A stretch of 6,672 nt of DNA from O2-02-FULL-42-9 sp038043025 (GCA_038043025.1 JBBTCW010000032.1:1-6672), one strand, 5' to 3'. Shown: positions 1 through 5,327, numbered from the stretch's first letter. A program made the numbers and translations. Notes: generated by a model from the letters alone, not told the origin.

Positions 1-65
1 ACGCTTCACTGTTATGACTCATGCGAACAAGCTGGTCTCAGCTCAGAGGACGCAAAGCGTTCATC
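1..65. repeat. Left copy of the 49-bp repeat module (core 17-65)
   Basis: The core at 17-65 recurs in the same orientation at 6555-6603 with 46 of 49 bases identical by eye; the differences are at 32, 33 and 57. Bases 1-8 (ACGCTTCA) also resemble 6543-6550, so the homology probably starts at the window edge. The core holds TCTCAGCTCAGAGG (36-49), whose reverse complement is at 128-141. No reading frame of note lies here. It is a dispersed non-coding repeat of unknown type. Confidence 0.8.
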
Positions 66-141
66 TGATTCTAAATAATTCATCATTACTTCTGGTAAAT
101 GCCATTCTAACAATGAATACCAGCTTACCTCTGAGCTGAGA
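36..141. repeat. 106-bp segment bounded by 14-bp inverted repeats
   Basis: TCTCAGCTCAGAGG at 36-49 and its exact reverse complement at 128-141 bound this segment. The interior also holds a weaker inverted repeat, CTGGTA at 92-97 with TACCAG at 118-123. This could be the footprint of a small non-autonomous element or simply two members of the local CAGCTCAGAG repeat family in opposite orientation. No coding potential is visible in it. Confidence 0.5.
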
Positions 142-240
142 ATTGCAAGATATGGCCATCCATGGCCAGTCGTTCGCGCGACTGCGACATGCCACTGGCA
201 TGTCGGTTCGCGCTCACCCTCTGAGCTGAGGATTGTAAGA
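128..240. repeat. Pair of 23-bp direct repeats flanking a hairpin cluster
   Basis: Bases 128-150 and 218-240 match at 21 of 23 positions; each begins CCTCTGAGCTGAG and ends AAGA. They bracket the 67-bp hairpin-rich stretch 151-217. The second copy ends seven bases before the yicC stop codon. The arrangement could be a target-site or terminal duplication around an inserted palindromic unit, but the origin is inferred. Confidence 0.65.
153..213. repeat. Three adjacent or overlapping hairpins; first 43 bp recur at 6630-6672
   Basis: Three inverted repeats follow one another. TGGCCAT (153-159) pairs with ATGGCCA (162-168) over a 2-nt loop. AGTCG (168-172) pairs with CGACT (179-183). GCGCGA plus CGACATGCCA (176-181, 185-194) pairs with TGGCATGTCG plus TCGCGC (196-205, 208-213) around a single-base loop. 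The second and third are mutually exclusive. Bases 153-195 recur without a mismatch at 6630-6672, where the window ends. There is no U-run, so this does not look like an intrinsic terminator for yicC, although a stem of this strength just past its stop codon could protect the 3' end of the mRNA. Confidence 0.75.
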
Positions 241-246
241 GCTGAG

Positions 247-1113
247 TTATTCTATATTTTGCACTTGCTCCCGCATCTGCTCGATTAACACTTTTAATTC
301 GACTGCCGCCCGCGAGGTCAGTTCATGACAGGATTTGGAACCCAGTGTATTCACTTCACGATTTAACTCTTGCATCAAAAAATCCAACCGGCGACCCATA
401 ATTTCATCGTTAGATAATACGCGCGCTACTTCTGCTACATGCGTCTGAATACGATTAATTTCTTCGGCGACATCCAAACGCTGCGCTAACATCACCATTT
501 CCTGTTCCAAACGCGCTGGATCGACGCTCACTTTCATTTCTTCAAAACGACCTAAAATCATGTCGCCATGTTTTTTGATAATCGCTGGCATTTCTTGTTC
601 GACTTGCGCCACGTGCTGTGAAACCAACGCCAATCGATTCTCAATATATTCTTTTAGCCCCACACCCTCTCGGGCTCTCGTGGAATTGAACTGCTCAAGC
701 ACTTGTTCAAACAATTGAATCGCATATTCATGTAATTTCTTTTTATCCACTTCCAACGCTTCCACAACCCCCGGCCAACGCAAAATATCCGACACAGTCG
801 GCTGCTTCGCCTGCACAAAAACCTTTTGAATCGATTGTGTCATCACTAATAACTCATTCATCACATTTATATTTACCTGCATCGCCGCATTGCCTGCGAT
901 GGGTGCCTGATAACAGGCTGAACATTCCACACGGCCACGCGATATTTGTTGTTTGATTTTTTCACGCAACACCGGCTCCAATTCGTGAAAAACCTCCGGC
1001 AAGCGAAAACACATATCCAGGTAACGACCATTGACCGCTTTGATTTCCCAAACGACCGTACCCCATTCACCTTCATTTTGCATCCTTGCAAACCCTGTCA
1101 TACTCCTCACCAT
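247..1113 (-). CDS. yicC: YicC family endoribonuclease
   Basis: The 288-residue product matches E. coli YicC in length and nearly end to end. The N-terminus (VRSMTGFAR, then EGEWG and the VNGRYLD region near residues 27-33) is the YicC N-terminal domain. The C-terminus is the DUF1732 domain, with LEQEMVMLAQRLDVAEEINR, GRRLDFLMQELNRE and a last stretch ending IEQMREQVQNIE. Family members are endoribonucleases; in E. coli YicC affects small-RNA stability. The start is the ATG at 1113, preceded by AGAGG (1125-1121) with 7 nt spacing. A GTG one codon upstream (1116) is in frame but sits too close to that site. The gene is divergent from rph, as in E. coli. The repeat field 128-240 begins just past its stop. 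Confidence 0.93.
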   Translation of the reverse strand: MVRSMTGFARMQNEGEWGTVVWEIKAVNGRYLDMCFRLPEVFHELEPVLREKIKQQISRGRVECSACYQAPIAGNAAMQVNINVMNELLVMTQSIQKVFVQAKQPTVSDILRWPGVVEALEVDKKKLHEYAIQLFEQVLEQFNSTRAREGVGLKEYIENRLALVSQHVAQVEQEMPAIIKKHGDMILGRFEEMKVSVDPARLEQEMVMLAQRLDVAEEINRIQTHVAEVARVLSNDEIMGRRLDFLMQELNREVNTLGSKSCHELTSRAAVELKVLIEQMREQVQNIE

Positions 1114-1136
1114 CACTTCACCTCTTTATGTTTCAT

Positions 1137-1189
1137 AGCTCTGAGCTGGTATAACCCACTCACAGCCTGTCTTATAGCAGCTCAGAGCT
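1137..1189. repeat. 53-bp palindromic repeat, copy 1
   Basis: AGCTCTGAGCTG (1137-1148) and its perfect reverse complement CAGCTCAGAGCT (1178-1189) form the ends. TATAA (1150-1154) and TTATA (1172-1176) extend the stem, leaving a 17-nt loop. Copy 2 at 2808-2860 has exactly the same length, identical 12-bp ends and 40 of 53 bases in common. Both copies are intergenic. No U-run follows on either strand, so a terminator role is not supported. It fits a small palindromic MITE or REP-like family. Confidence 0.8.
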
Positions 1190-1197
1190 GCGTGCAA
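1171..1197 (-). promoter_or_regulatory. Possible yicC promoter overlapping the palindrome
   Basis: On the minus strand TTGCAC (1197-1192) is followed after 15 nt by TATAAG (1176-1171). The -10 falls inside the right inner stem of the 53-bp palindrome. The spacer is shorter than ideal and the -35 is weak, so this is a tentative call. It matters because the palindrome occupies most of the space available for a yicC promoter. Confidence 0.25.
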
Positions 1198-1204
1198 AAA
1201 AATA

Positions 1205-1233
1205 TTGATTAATGCATCGTTTTGTACAAGAAT
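1205..1233 (+). promoter_or_regulatory. Possible rph promoter
   Basis: TTGATT (1205-1210) and AAGAAT (1228-1233) are separated by 17 nt, each matching the sigma-70 consensus at four of six positions. The predicted start near 1240 would give a leader of about 30 nt that includes the rph ribosome binding site. The match is moderate. Confidence 0.35.
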
Positions 1234-1269
1234 AGCTCCCCTTATTCATTGCTTTCGGAGGTTCATATC

Positions 1270-1998
1270 ATGCGATTCAATCAACGCAACAATAATCAAT
1301 TACGTGATATTAAAATAACGCGACACTATACCAAATATGCAGAAGGTTCGGTACTCATTGAATACGGCGATACAAAAGTCATTTGCACCGCCAGCATCGT
1401 CATCGGCGTGCCCCGGTTTTTACGCGACAAAAAACAAGGTTGGCTGACGGCTGAATACGGTATGTTACCCCGCTCAACAAATGAGCGCATGAATCGCGAA
1501 GCCACTCACGGCAAACAATCAGGCCGTACACTCGAAATACAACGACTGATCGGTCGATCACTGCGTGCTGCGGTGAATTTAAAAAAATTGGGCGAAAATA
1601 CCATTCATATCGATTGCGACGTCCTTCAAGCCGACGGCGGCACACGCACGGCGTCAATTACCGGCGGATGTATTGCACTCGCCGATGCTATTCGATACGG
1701 CTATGAGCAGGGTCTGTTTGCTGATCACGTCTTACAACATTTAGTCGCATCCGTTTCTGTTGGCATTGTCAATGGTGAGCCGGTATTAGATTTAGATTAT
1801 GCGGAAGATTCCACCGCAAACACCGACATGAATGTTGTCATGACCGACGAAAATAAATTTATTGAAATTCAAGGCACCGCAGAAACAAATGCCTTTAGCG
1901 CAGATGAATATCAATCGATGATAACCCTTGCACAAAACGGCATAAAAGAAATTATGGAAAAACAAAAAATATCACTGGATCTCAACTCGGTCTTTTAG
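1270..1998 (+). CDS. rph: Ribonuclease PH, tRNA 3'-end processing exoribonuclease
   Basis: RNase PH trims nucleotides from the 3' end of tRNA precursors by phosphorolysis, as a ring-shaped hexamer in the cytoplasm. The 242-residue product has full family length (about 238-245). Seen motifs are YTKYAEGSVLIEYGDTKVIC at 20-39, SGRTLEIQRLIGRSLR at 84-99 with the phosphate-binding Arg86, GGTRTASITGG at 123-133 with Arg126, and DLDYAEDSTANTDMNVVMT near 174-192 with the catalytic-site aspartates 180 and 186. The start is the ATG at 1270, because GGAGG (1257-1261) lies 8 nt upstream and the protein then begins as the family does; the in-frame ATG at 1222 would add 16 unrelated residues. The gene is intact, unlike the frameshifted rph of E. 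coli K-12. Its last 17 bases overlap the end of the opposite-strand gene at 1982-2308. Confidence 0.97.
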   Translation: MRFNQRNNNQLRDIKITRHYTKYAEGSVLIEYGDTKVICTASIVIGVPRFLRDKKQGWLTAEYGMLPRSTNERMNREATHGKQSGRTLEIQRLIGRSLRAAVNLKKLGENTIHIDCDVLQADGGTRTASITGGCIALADAIRYGYEQGLFADHVLQHLVASVSVGIVNGEPVLDLDYAEDSTANTDMNVVMTDENKFIEIQGTAETNAFSADEYQSMITLAQNGIKEIMEKQKISLDLNSVF

Positions 1999-2308
1999 GT
2001 CGAAAAACATTAGCATGATCGAGCTGATAACCCTTATCCTTGTTCGGGTCGAAATCTCTGGGCTGACTTTTCTTTTTCTCCTCGGCCGCATCCATACTTT
2101 TTTCATAATTCGGTTTTTGCACAAATTCAGCCAACCGAGGATTGCTCGCAATTAACAGCTTCAATTCCTCATCACTGAGATCTTGTATTTTTTTCCCGAA
2201 ACGCTGCTCTGCCTCATGATCACCGATCTTTACATCAACGCCATCACCGCTTTTCAACATGTGGGATGTTGATGTCGTACCAGTTGTGTCGAGTGGTTTT
2301 TTACTCAT
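1982..2308 (-). CDS. Small hydrophilic protein of unknown function (cassette gene 2)
   Basis: I do not recognise this 108-residue protein. It is highly charged, with no signal peptide or membrane segment. The first 20 residues are rich in Ser and Thr. A probable helix spans about 38-66 (KKIQDLSDEELKLLIASNP). A Lys/Glu-rich stretch (EEKKKSQ) sits at 76-82, followed by an Asp/Lys-rich, probably disordered tail that ends RPKRPS. The start is the ATG at 2308: GGGAG lies about 10 nt upstream, inside the end of the preceding gene, and only 2 nt separate that gene's stop from this start, so the two are almost surely co-transcribed and perhaps translationally coupled. An in-frame ATG at 2332 would overlap the upstream gene. 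The 3' end overlaps rph by 17 bp. A secreted effector or small regulator is possible, but nothing in the sequence proves it. Confidence 0.75.
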   Translation of the reverse strand: MSKKPLDTTGTTSTSHMLKSGDGVDVKIGDHEAEQRFGKKIQDLSDEELKLLIASNPRLAEFVQKPNYEKSMDAAEEKKKSQPRDFDPNKDKGYQLDHANVFRPKRPS

Positions 2309-2310
2309 GA

Positions 2311-2676
2311 TTAATTCGCTCCCGGGCCACAACGCATTTTTGCTTTTAAAACCGCGACAGCTTCTGGCACGGAACGCGCGGGATATGTTTCATCAATTTT
2401 TGGCATGATAGACCAATTATTTAACATGGCCGGCGAAAAATGACTGGACGGCGCATTATAATCAATCACGTGTGGTTTTTGATCTTTCAGCTCTTTCAAT
2501 TCCTTGATGACATCAACCAACACTGTACGAATATTTTGTGGCAACGGTCTCGGCGTATTCACCCCCATCGCGGCAATATGAGGCAAGTCATCATTGGTCA
2601 CGCCAATCACATATCGTTGTCCATTGACCTCGTAAAGTACAGTAAAAATATCTTTCGGTAATTTTTTGTCCATCAT
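2311..2676 (-). CDS. Small protein of unknown function (cassette gene 1)
   Basis: I do not recognise this 121-residue protein. It appears soluble and globular. Residues 10-27 (around FTVLYEVNGQRYVIGV) look like paired beta-strands, 49-66 (IRTVLVDVIKELKELKD) like an amphipathic helix, and 102-115 (SVPEAVAVLKAKMR) like a closing helix. There is no signal peptide or membrane span. The start at 2676 is supported by AGGAG (2690-2686) with 9 nt spacing; a second ATG follows at once at 2673. It leads a two-gene operon with the gene ending at 1982, behind a promoter-like region with a PmrA-type box. Its codon use does not look obviously foreign by eye. Confidence 0.78.
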   Translation of the reverse strand: MMDKKLPKDIFTVLYEVNGQRYVIGVTNDDLPHIAAMGVNTPRPLPQNIRTVLVDVIKELKELKDQKPHVIDYNAPSSHFSPAMLNNWSIMPKIDETYPARSVPEAVAVLKAKMRCGPGAN

Positions 2677-2696
2677 TTTTTCTATCTCCTATCTCA

Positions 2697-2729
2697 ATCA
2701 TAGCGAATAAATCTTAAGGAAGTATTAAG
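2697..2729 (-). promoter_or_regulatory. Promoter with PmrA-like direct-repeat box upstream of the two-gene cassette
   Basis: On the minus strand CTTAATACTTCCTTAAG (2729-2713) contains TTAA-N7-TTAA, two 9-mers (CTTAATACT and CTTAAGATT) 11 bp apart. Ten nucleotides downstream lies TATGAT (2702-2697), a strong -10. PmrA boxes of Legionella and Coxiella are described as tandem copies of cTTAATatT, and OmpR/PhoB-type regulators commonly bind a direct repeat that replaces the -35 and ends about 10 bp before the -10, which is the geometry here. The start would be near 2690, giving a very short leader of about 14 nt beginning at the Shine-Dalgarno sequence. Binding by PmrA is inferred. Confidence 0.6.
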
Positions 2730-2807
2730 AAGGAATAAAAAAAACATAATATTTTTATCAAATCACATTTTCCAGCCTATTTTTTTTGCCCGGTCATAAA
2801 GTGGAAC

Positions 2808-2860
2808 AGCTCTGAGCTGCTCTAATCCATGCTGCGGCTGGATTTCAGCAGCTCAGAGCT
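2808..2860. repeat. 53-bp palindromic repeat, copy 2
   Basis: AGCTCTGAGCTGCT (2808-2821) and its perfect complement AGCAGCTCAGAGCT (2847-2860) form 14-bp ends. AATCCA (2824-2829) pairs with TGGATT (2839-2844) to extend the stem, leaving a 9-nt loop. Length and ends are the same as in copy 1 at 1137-1189, while the interiors have drifted but still fold. It lies between the cassette promoter on the minus strand and the tRNA promoter on the plus strand. No U-run follows. Confidence 0.82.
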
Positions 2861-2869
2861 ATTATACAT

Positions 2870-2898
2870 TTGACAAATGCAAAATTAACCACTAGCCT
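2870..2898 (+). promoter_or_regulatory. Probable promoter of tRNA-Gly
   Basis: A perfect -35, TTGACA (2870-2875), is followed after 17 nt by TAGCCT (2893-2898), a weak -10 that keeps the first, second and last consensus bases. Transcription would start near 2905, about 18 nt before the mature 5' end of the tRNA, a typical short leader for RNase P to remove. Confidence 0.5.
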
Positions 2899-2922
2899 CT
2901 GGTCAACATCCATTGGCTCTGA

Positions 2923-2996
2923 GCGGGTGTAGTTCAATGGCAGAACTCCAGCTTCCCAAGCTGGTAGCGTGGGTTCGATTCCCATCACCCGCTCCA
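2923..2996 (+). tRNA. tRNA-Gly, anticodon CCC
   Basis: The 74-nt sequence folds as a full cloverleaf. The acceptor stem GCGGGTG (2923-2929) pairs with CACCCGC (2986-2992). The D stem is GTTC/GAAC (2932-2935, 2943-2946). The anticodon stem CCAGC/GCTGG encloses the loop TTCCCAA (2953-2959), with CCC at 2955-2957. The T arm carries GGTTCGATTCC. Discriminator T2993 is followed by an encoded CCA (2994-2996). It closely resembles E. coli glyU and reads GGG codons. Bases just before it (GGCTCTGAGC) resemble half of the local palindromic repeat. No terminator is seen between it and mlaA. Confidence 0.97.
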
Positions 2997-3009
2997 ACTT
3001 TCCAACAGC

Positions 3010-3038
3010 TCGGCAAATCAAATCAAGCATGCTACACT
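3010..3038 (+). promoter_or_regulatory. Probable mlaA promoter with extended -10
   Basis: TGCTACACT (3030-3038) is an extended -10 (TGn-TACACT). TCGGCA (3010-3015), four of six to the -35 consensus, lies 17 nt upstream of the hexamer. The start would be near 3045, giving a leader of about 21 nt that includes AGGA at 3051-3054. Read-through from the tRNA is also possible. Confidence 0.45.
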
Positions 3039-3065
3039 ACAAATGAAATCAGGAATTGCAGGCGT

Positions 3066-3869
3066 ATGAAAAAAACTTTATCCATTTTCTTTATCAGCGC
3101 ACTGTTGCTGTGCTCATCTGCCCTTGCAACACCCCCCGCACAACCAACCGAAAATCAAAACGCGGATTATCTGGCCAACCGCCCAACCGCAAACAAAACG
3201 GATCCGCTCGAAGGTTTTAACCGATTGATGTTTCATGTTCACGATACATTTGATGAATATTTCTTTAAACCATTAACACGATTTTATAATAACGCCATGC
3301 CTGCTCCCTTGTACTCGTCCATCAATTACTTTTATCTCAACATGGGAAACATAAACGCTGTTGCAAACGATATCCTACAATTTAATTTTTATCAGGCAAC
3401 ATCTGATAGCTGGCGCCTCGCCATTAACTCTACTGCGGGTCTCGGCGGCTTTTTTGACCCAGCAACCTCGCTCGGCTTATCCAACAATCCACAAGACTTT
3501 GGATTAACGCTTGCAAAATGGGGTTGGAAAAATTCCACTTATCTCTTTTTGCCCATCTATGGACCGCGTACCCTTCGTGACACCGTCGCTATTATGCCCG
3601 ACAATTACATGAGCATCTATCCCTATATTAACAGCATGCGCGCAAGCAACAGTCTGTATGGGCTCAGCCTCGTCAACACCCGCGCACAGCTGCTGAAAAT
3701 GCAAGAGGTCTATAGTCAAGTCTCCATCGAGCCATATGTATTTATGCGTAACGCTTACTTGCAGCGACGCGATTATTTGATCAATCGAACAACAGAAATG
3801 GATTCCCCCACCATCGCCAAAAATGTCAAAAATGCTGAATCTAATGATGTCTATTATCTCAATGAATAG
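3066..3869 (+). CDS. mlaA: MlaA/VacJ family outer-membrane lipid asymmetry protein
   Basis: MlaA sits in the outer membrane, removes mislocalised phospholipid from the outer leaflet and passes it to periplasmic MlaC. The 267-residue product is slightly longer than E. coli MlaA (251). Family motifs include DPLEGFNRLMF at 46-56, NDILQ at 101-105, INSTAGLGGFFDPA at 120-133, DFGLTLAKWG at 144-153 and LPIYGPRTLRD at 162-172. The start is the ATG at 3066 because it begins a signal peptide (MKK, hydrophobic core 5-16) and AGGA (3051-3054) lies upstream; the longer frame from 2913 would run through the tRNA gene. Oddly, the only Cys near the signal (16) is preceded by LLL rather than a Gly, Ala or Ser at -1, and SALA at 18-21 looks like a signal peptidase I site, so lipidation is doubtful. 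trmL follows after 2 nt. Confidence 0.93.
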   Translation: MKKTLSIFFISALLLCSSALATPPAQPTENQNADYLANRPTANKTDPLEGFNRLMFHVHDTFDEYFFKPLTRFYNNAMPAPLYSSINYFYLNMGNINAVANDILQFNFYQATSDSWRLAINSTAGLGGFFDPATSLGLSNNPQDFGLTLAKWGWKNSTYLFLPIYGPRTLRDTVAIMPDNYMSIYPYINSMRASNSLYGLSLVNTRAQLLKMQEVYSQVSIEPYVFMRNAYLQRRDYLINRTTEMDSPTIAKNVKNAESNDVYYLNE

Positions 3870-3871
3870 CC

Positions 3872-4336
3872 ATGTTTAATATCGTACTCTTCCAACCCGA
3901 AATCCCACCCAATACCGGAAACATTATTCGTTTATGCGCAAACACTGGCTGCGCATTACACTTAATTCATCCATTAGGATTTAAATTAAACGATACAACC
4001 ATGAAACGCGCCGGTTTAGATTATCATGAAAAAGCAGTACTACACGAACATCAAAGTTTTGATGATTTTATTAAAAACATACGCCCAAAACGTTTATTTG
4101 CCATCGAAACATGCGGCATAAAAAATTATGATGAGGTCAATTTCATTCCCGGTGATACCTTTATTTTTGGACAAGAAACAAAAGGATTACCGCCATGGTT
4201 ATTAGCAAGATTACCCAAAGAAAATATATTGAAGATACCGATGAAACCCAATATTCGCAGTATTAACTTATCGAATGCCGTCGCGCTCATCACTTACGAG
4301 GCTTGGCGGCAAAATCAGTTTTCTTCTTTCGGCTGA
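3872..4336 (+). CDS. trmL: tRNA (cytidine/uridine-34 2'-O)-methyltransferase TrmL
   Basis: TrmL uses S-adenosylmethionine to methylate the wobble ribose of tRNA-Leu species. The 154-residue product matches E. coli TrmL (157) and is a minimal SPOUT enzyme with no extra domain. Seen motifs are PEIPPNTGNIIRLCANTG at 9-26 (motif 1), RAGLDYHE at 46-53, FIFGQETKGLP at 97-107 (motif 2) and IPMKPNIRSINLSNAVAL near 122-139 (motif 3, trefoil-knot cofactor site), then YEAWRQ. The start is 2 nt after the mlaA stop and has no clear Shine-Dalgarno site, so translation is probably coupled to mlaA. The last 22 bases overlap the end of gpsA on the other strand. Confidence 0.96.
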   Translation: MFNIVLFQPEIPPNTGNIIRLCANTGCALHLIHPLGFKLNDTTMKRAGLDYHEKAVLHEHQSFDDFIKNIRPKRLFAIETCGIKNYDEVNFIPGDTFIFGQETKGLPPWLLARLPKENILKIPMKPNIRSINLSNAVALITYEAWRQNQFSSFG

Positions 4337-5325
4337 CGCGATAATAATTCGGCAAGTGCTGCGCCGGGCGTTACTTCTTGACGCAATACACGCAAAACTA
4401 ATTCGCAGATTGGCATGTCCACATGATGTTTTTTCGCAAGCAATAAAAGCTGTTCGGCCACATGAGCGCCCTCAATCACTTGACCCAGTTGTTTTTTAAC
4501 CTGTTCCAACGTTTCACCGTGCGCCAATGCCAAACCACATCGACGATTACGCGATTGATCATCCAAGCATGTTAAAATCAAATCACCAATGCCCGACAAA
4601 CCCATAAACGTTTCTCTCGACGCGCCCATGGCCAAACCCAAACGCACTATTTCAGCAAGTCCACGTGTAATTAACGCGCTTCTTGCGTTAGCGCCCAATG
4701 ATAATCCATCACTAATCCCGGCGGCAATCGCAATAACATTTTTGCCTGCGCCACCTAATTGAACACCGACAATATCGTTAGACGTATAAACGCGCAAAGC
4801 GCCGCGATTAAAGCGATTCACTAAATCATCTAAAAAACACTTATCTTTACTTGCCAATGAGACGGCCGCTGGCAATTTTTGAATAATTTCTTTTGCAAAA
4901 GAAGGTCCTGATAAAACAGCCATGGCGCGTCGACCCAACACCTCTGATACCACCTCATGAAACAACTGGCCAGTTTTTCCATCGATGCCTTTTGTCGCCC
5001 ACACGATACGATGCGACTGATTGATCAGCGGCTTTAGTGATTGCAATGTTTGGCGAAACGCAAAACTCGGCACAACAATTAAAATATCTTGCACGTCCGC
5101 AACCACATCTTTTAATGAGTTCGTCACCCGCATCGATTCAGGAAAAGCGAACCCTGGCGCATATTGTTCATTGCAGCGATCACGCTGCATCGCCAACACT
5201 TGATCTTTGTCATACTCCCACAGATATACCGGTTGTTCATGACGCACCAAATGCGCAGCCAGTGCGGTACCCCATGAGCCCGCACCCAAAACTGCAATCG
5301 GTGTTGATATGGCCGTCGCTGACAT
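4315..5325 (-). CDS. gpsA: NAD(P)-dependent glycerol-3-phosphate dehydrogenase
   Basis: GpsA reduces dihydroxyacetone phosphate to sn-glycerol-3-phosphate, the backbone of phospholipids, in the cytoplasm. The 336-residue product is of normal length. The N-terminal Rossmann fold shows GAGSWG at 14-19. Further motifs are ATKGID at 110-115, LSGPSFAKEI at 138-147, GGAGKNVIAIAAG at 191-203 with the catalytic Lys195, SALITRGLAE at 216-225, GIGDLILTC at 245-253 and QSRNRRCG at 257-264. The usual Ala-Leu-Lys-Asn reads Ala-Gly-Lys-Asn here, a mild oddity. The start is 2 nt past the secB stop, and with only a distant purine-rich site translation is probably coupled to secB. It is the last gene of the yibN-secB-gpsA unit, and no terminator is visible before the overlap with trmL. 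Confidence 0.97.
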   Translation of the reverse strand: MSATAISTPIAVLGAGSWGTALAAHLVRHEQPVYLWEYDKDQVLAMQRDRCNEQYAPGFAFPESMRVTNSLKDVVADVQDILIVVPSFAFRQTLQSLKPLINQSHRIVWATKGIDGKTGQLFHEVVSEVLGRRAMAVLSGPSFAKEIIQKLPAAVSLASKDKCFLDDLVNRFNRGALRVYTSNDIVGVQLGGAGKNVIAIAAGISDGLSLGANARSALITRGLAEIVRLGLAMGASRETFMGLSGIGDLILTCLDDQSRNRRCGLALAHGETLEQVKKQLGQVIEGAHVAEQLLLLAKKHHVDMPICELVLRVLRQEVTPGAALAELLSRQPKEEN

Positions 5326-5327
5326 AA

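Noticed and set aside
153..213. Intrinsic terminator of yicC
   Set aside because: No T-run follows the stems in the yicC direction.
1..240. CRISPR array
   Set aside because: Only two 23-bp repeats, spaced by a palindromic stretch; there is no regular repeat-spacer pattern and no cas gene.
946..1212. Plus-strand open frame of 88 codons over the start of yicC
   Set aside because: It is a shadow of yicC and runs through the palindromic repeat.
1982..2676. Identity of the cassette proteins as small Icm/Dot components such as IcmS or IcmT
   Set aside because: Lengths are similar but no sequence resemblance could be recognised.
2808..2860. Intrinsic terminator
   Set aside because: The stem is strong but no U-run follows on either strand, and no upstream gene ends there on the plus strand.
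2845..3030. Minus-strand open frame of 61 codons across the tRNA gene
   Set aside because: It is antisense to the tRNA and the repeat, with no ribosome binding site or family resemblance.
2913..3065. Upstream extension of mlaA to an ATG at 2913
   Set aside because: The extension would translate the tRNA-Gly gene and place 51 unrelated residues before an evident signal peptide; the ATG at 3066 has an upstream AGGA and fits the family.
5021..5327. Plus-strand open frames inside gpsA
   Set aside because: They are opposite-strand shadows of a highly conserved gene.
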